This document shows positions 63,492 through 64,000 of a stretch of DNA of 64,000 nt, piece after piece (within the stretch, counting starts at the first letter, position 1; each line of letters opens with the position of its first letter). The stretch spans positions 1,838,001 to 1,902,000 of the forward strand of contig NZ_CP127385.1 of NCBI RefSeq assembly GCF_030378205.1, written 5' to 3'. The DNA is from Bradyrhizobium sp. NP1. GTDB lineage: Bacteria; Pseudomonadota; Alphaproteobacteria; Rhizobiales; Xanthobacteraceae. The notes beneath the pieces are model-generated. The model was not told the DNA's origin and did not search any database. It was given only the letters and a program-made list of their open reading frames with translations. The translations under genes were made by a program, and so were the position numbers.

Positions 63492-64000
63492 TCAACCTGC
63501 CGCGGTGTGGCCGAAATCGCCATGGCGACCGGCGCCCGCGGCAAAGCGCGCCACGCCGGCGGCGCCTTCCGCGTTGAACGTTCCCGTGCAATTGTACCAT
63601 TCGCGTTCCAGCGCGGCGCCTTCGGGCAGGCCATATTGCAGATAGACCGAGCGGCGGTCGGCGCGCAGCGAGCTTTGAGGAAACTGCGCGATCTGCCGCG
63701 CCATCTGTTCGGCGGCGGCACGCGCCTGTCCGTTCGCGACGACCTTCTCGCAGAGCCCGATGCGCAGGCATTCCTCGGCCTCGACCTTGCGGCCGGTCAT
63801 GATCAGCTCGAGCGCGCGGCCTTCGCCGACGAGCCGCGGCAGCCGCACGGTGCCGCCATCGGTCAACGGTACGCCCCAGCGGCGGTTGTAGACGCCGATA
63901 TAGGCGCTCTCCGCCATCACGCGGCAGTCCGCCCACAGCGCAAGCTCGAGGCCGCCGGCGACCGCCGGGCCTTCGATCGCCGCGATCACGGGCTTGCCGA
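63492..64000 (-). CDS. Enoyl-CoA hydratase/isomerase family protein, N-terminus outside window
   Basis: The last 169 codons of a crotonase-fold gene running leftward; the frame continues past the window edge (G-K-P before the Met at 63989). Visible are AIEGPAVAGGLELALWADCR (oxyanion hole region) and GVYNRRWGVPLTDGGTVRLP, then a long C-terminal region ending HGDFGHTAAG. Acts on a CoA thioester of unknown identity. It is convergent with the MFS gene, 70 bases apart. Confidence 0.87.
   Translation of the reverse strand, partial: GKPVIAAIEGPAVAGGLELALWADCRVMAESAYIGVYNRRWGVPLTDGGTVRLPRLVGEGRALELIMTGRKVEAEECLRIGLCEKVVANGQARAAAEQMARQIAQFPQSSLRADRRSVYLQYGLPEGAALEREWYNCTGTFNAEGAAGVARFAAGAGRHGDFGHTAAG

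Overview
The window looks like a chromosomal segment of a Bradyrhizobium-type alphaproteobacterium. This is inferred from the uniformly high GC with long antisense shadow frames, the rhizobial-style palindromic repeats near 29.1 kb, and the gene content: XoxF methanol oxidation with glutathione-linked formaldehyde oxidation, acyl-CoA style aromatic degradation and a nicotinate-type pathway. No tRNA, rRNA, CRISPR array, insertion sequence or phage gene was seen.

Layout. (1) 1-4.1 kb: a polyhydroxyalkanoate locus with a class II-like synthase (cut by the window edge), an intracellular depolymerase, a phasin and an acyl-CoA dehydrogenase. (2) 4.3-28.6 kb: a large lanthanide-dependent methanol oxidation island. 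An operon xoxF - cytochrome c - glutathione-dependent formaldehyde dehydrogenase - gfa runs leftwards from a divergent AraC regulator. Next come a lanmodulin-like four-EF-hand protein, a stand-alone 26-residue pqqA, an outer-membrane barrel and several small secreted proteins. Then come quinoprotein-associated periplasmic factors (pentapeptide repeat protein, SoxYZ-like carrier, zinc metallohydrolase, XoxJ, CXXCW protein), a translationally coupled lut-type ABC transporter operon, fghA, a NarL-type two-component pair and a TonB-dependent receptor. Together these cover metal uptake across both membranes, periplasmic metal binding, cofactor precursor supply, methanol oxidation and formaldehyde-to-formate conversion.

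(3) 29.2-39.1 kb: an aryl-CoA catabolic regulon (2-aminobenzoyl-CoA or salicylyl-CoA type) with a CoA ligase, the fused monooxygenase/reductase, beta-oxidation-like enzymes, a thioesterase and a Rid-family protein. A MarR regulator sits between the two transcription units, and a nearly identical AT-rich palindrome overlaps the -10 box of both catabolic promoters. (4) 39.3-48.8 kb: a mixed stretch with a class III cyclase, two secreted proteins sharing a C-terminal motif, a transglutaminase-like peptidase, AraC/cupin/MFS genes, a LysR-YeiH pair and a MarR regulator. (5) 48.9-53.2 kb: a TauABC-type ABC transporter plus an amidohydrolase, preceded by a paired palindrome. (6) 53.3-63.4 kb: a nic-type pyridine degradation cluster. 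It holds a NicR-like MarR regulator, a three-subunit molybdenum hydroxylase with a CoxG-like protein, a NicC-like monooxygenase, NicF-, NicD- and NicX-like enzymes and an MFS transporter. (7) The right edge cuts an enoyl-CoA hydratase family gene.

The most noteworthy part is the lanthanide island. The lanmodulin-like protein has the spacing of lanmodulin but lacks the second-position proline in three of its four EF loops and carries a twin-arginine-like leader. The pqqA is separated from other pqq genes. Several uncharacterised secreted proteins are embedded in the island, and the TonB receptor has an unusual palindromic, hairpin-rich leader. All functions are read from sequence motifs and context; no database search was run.
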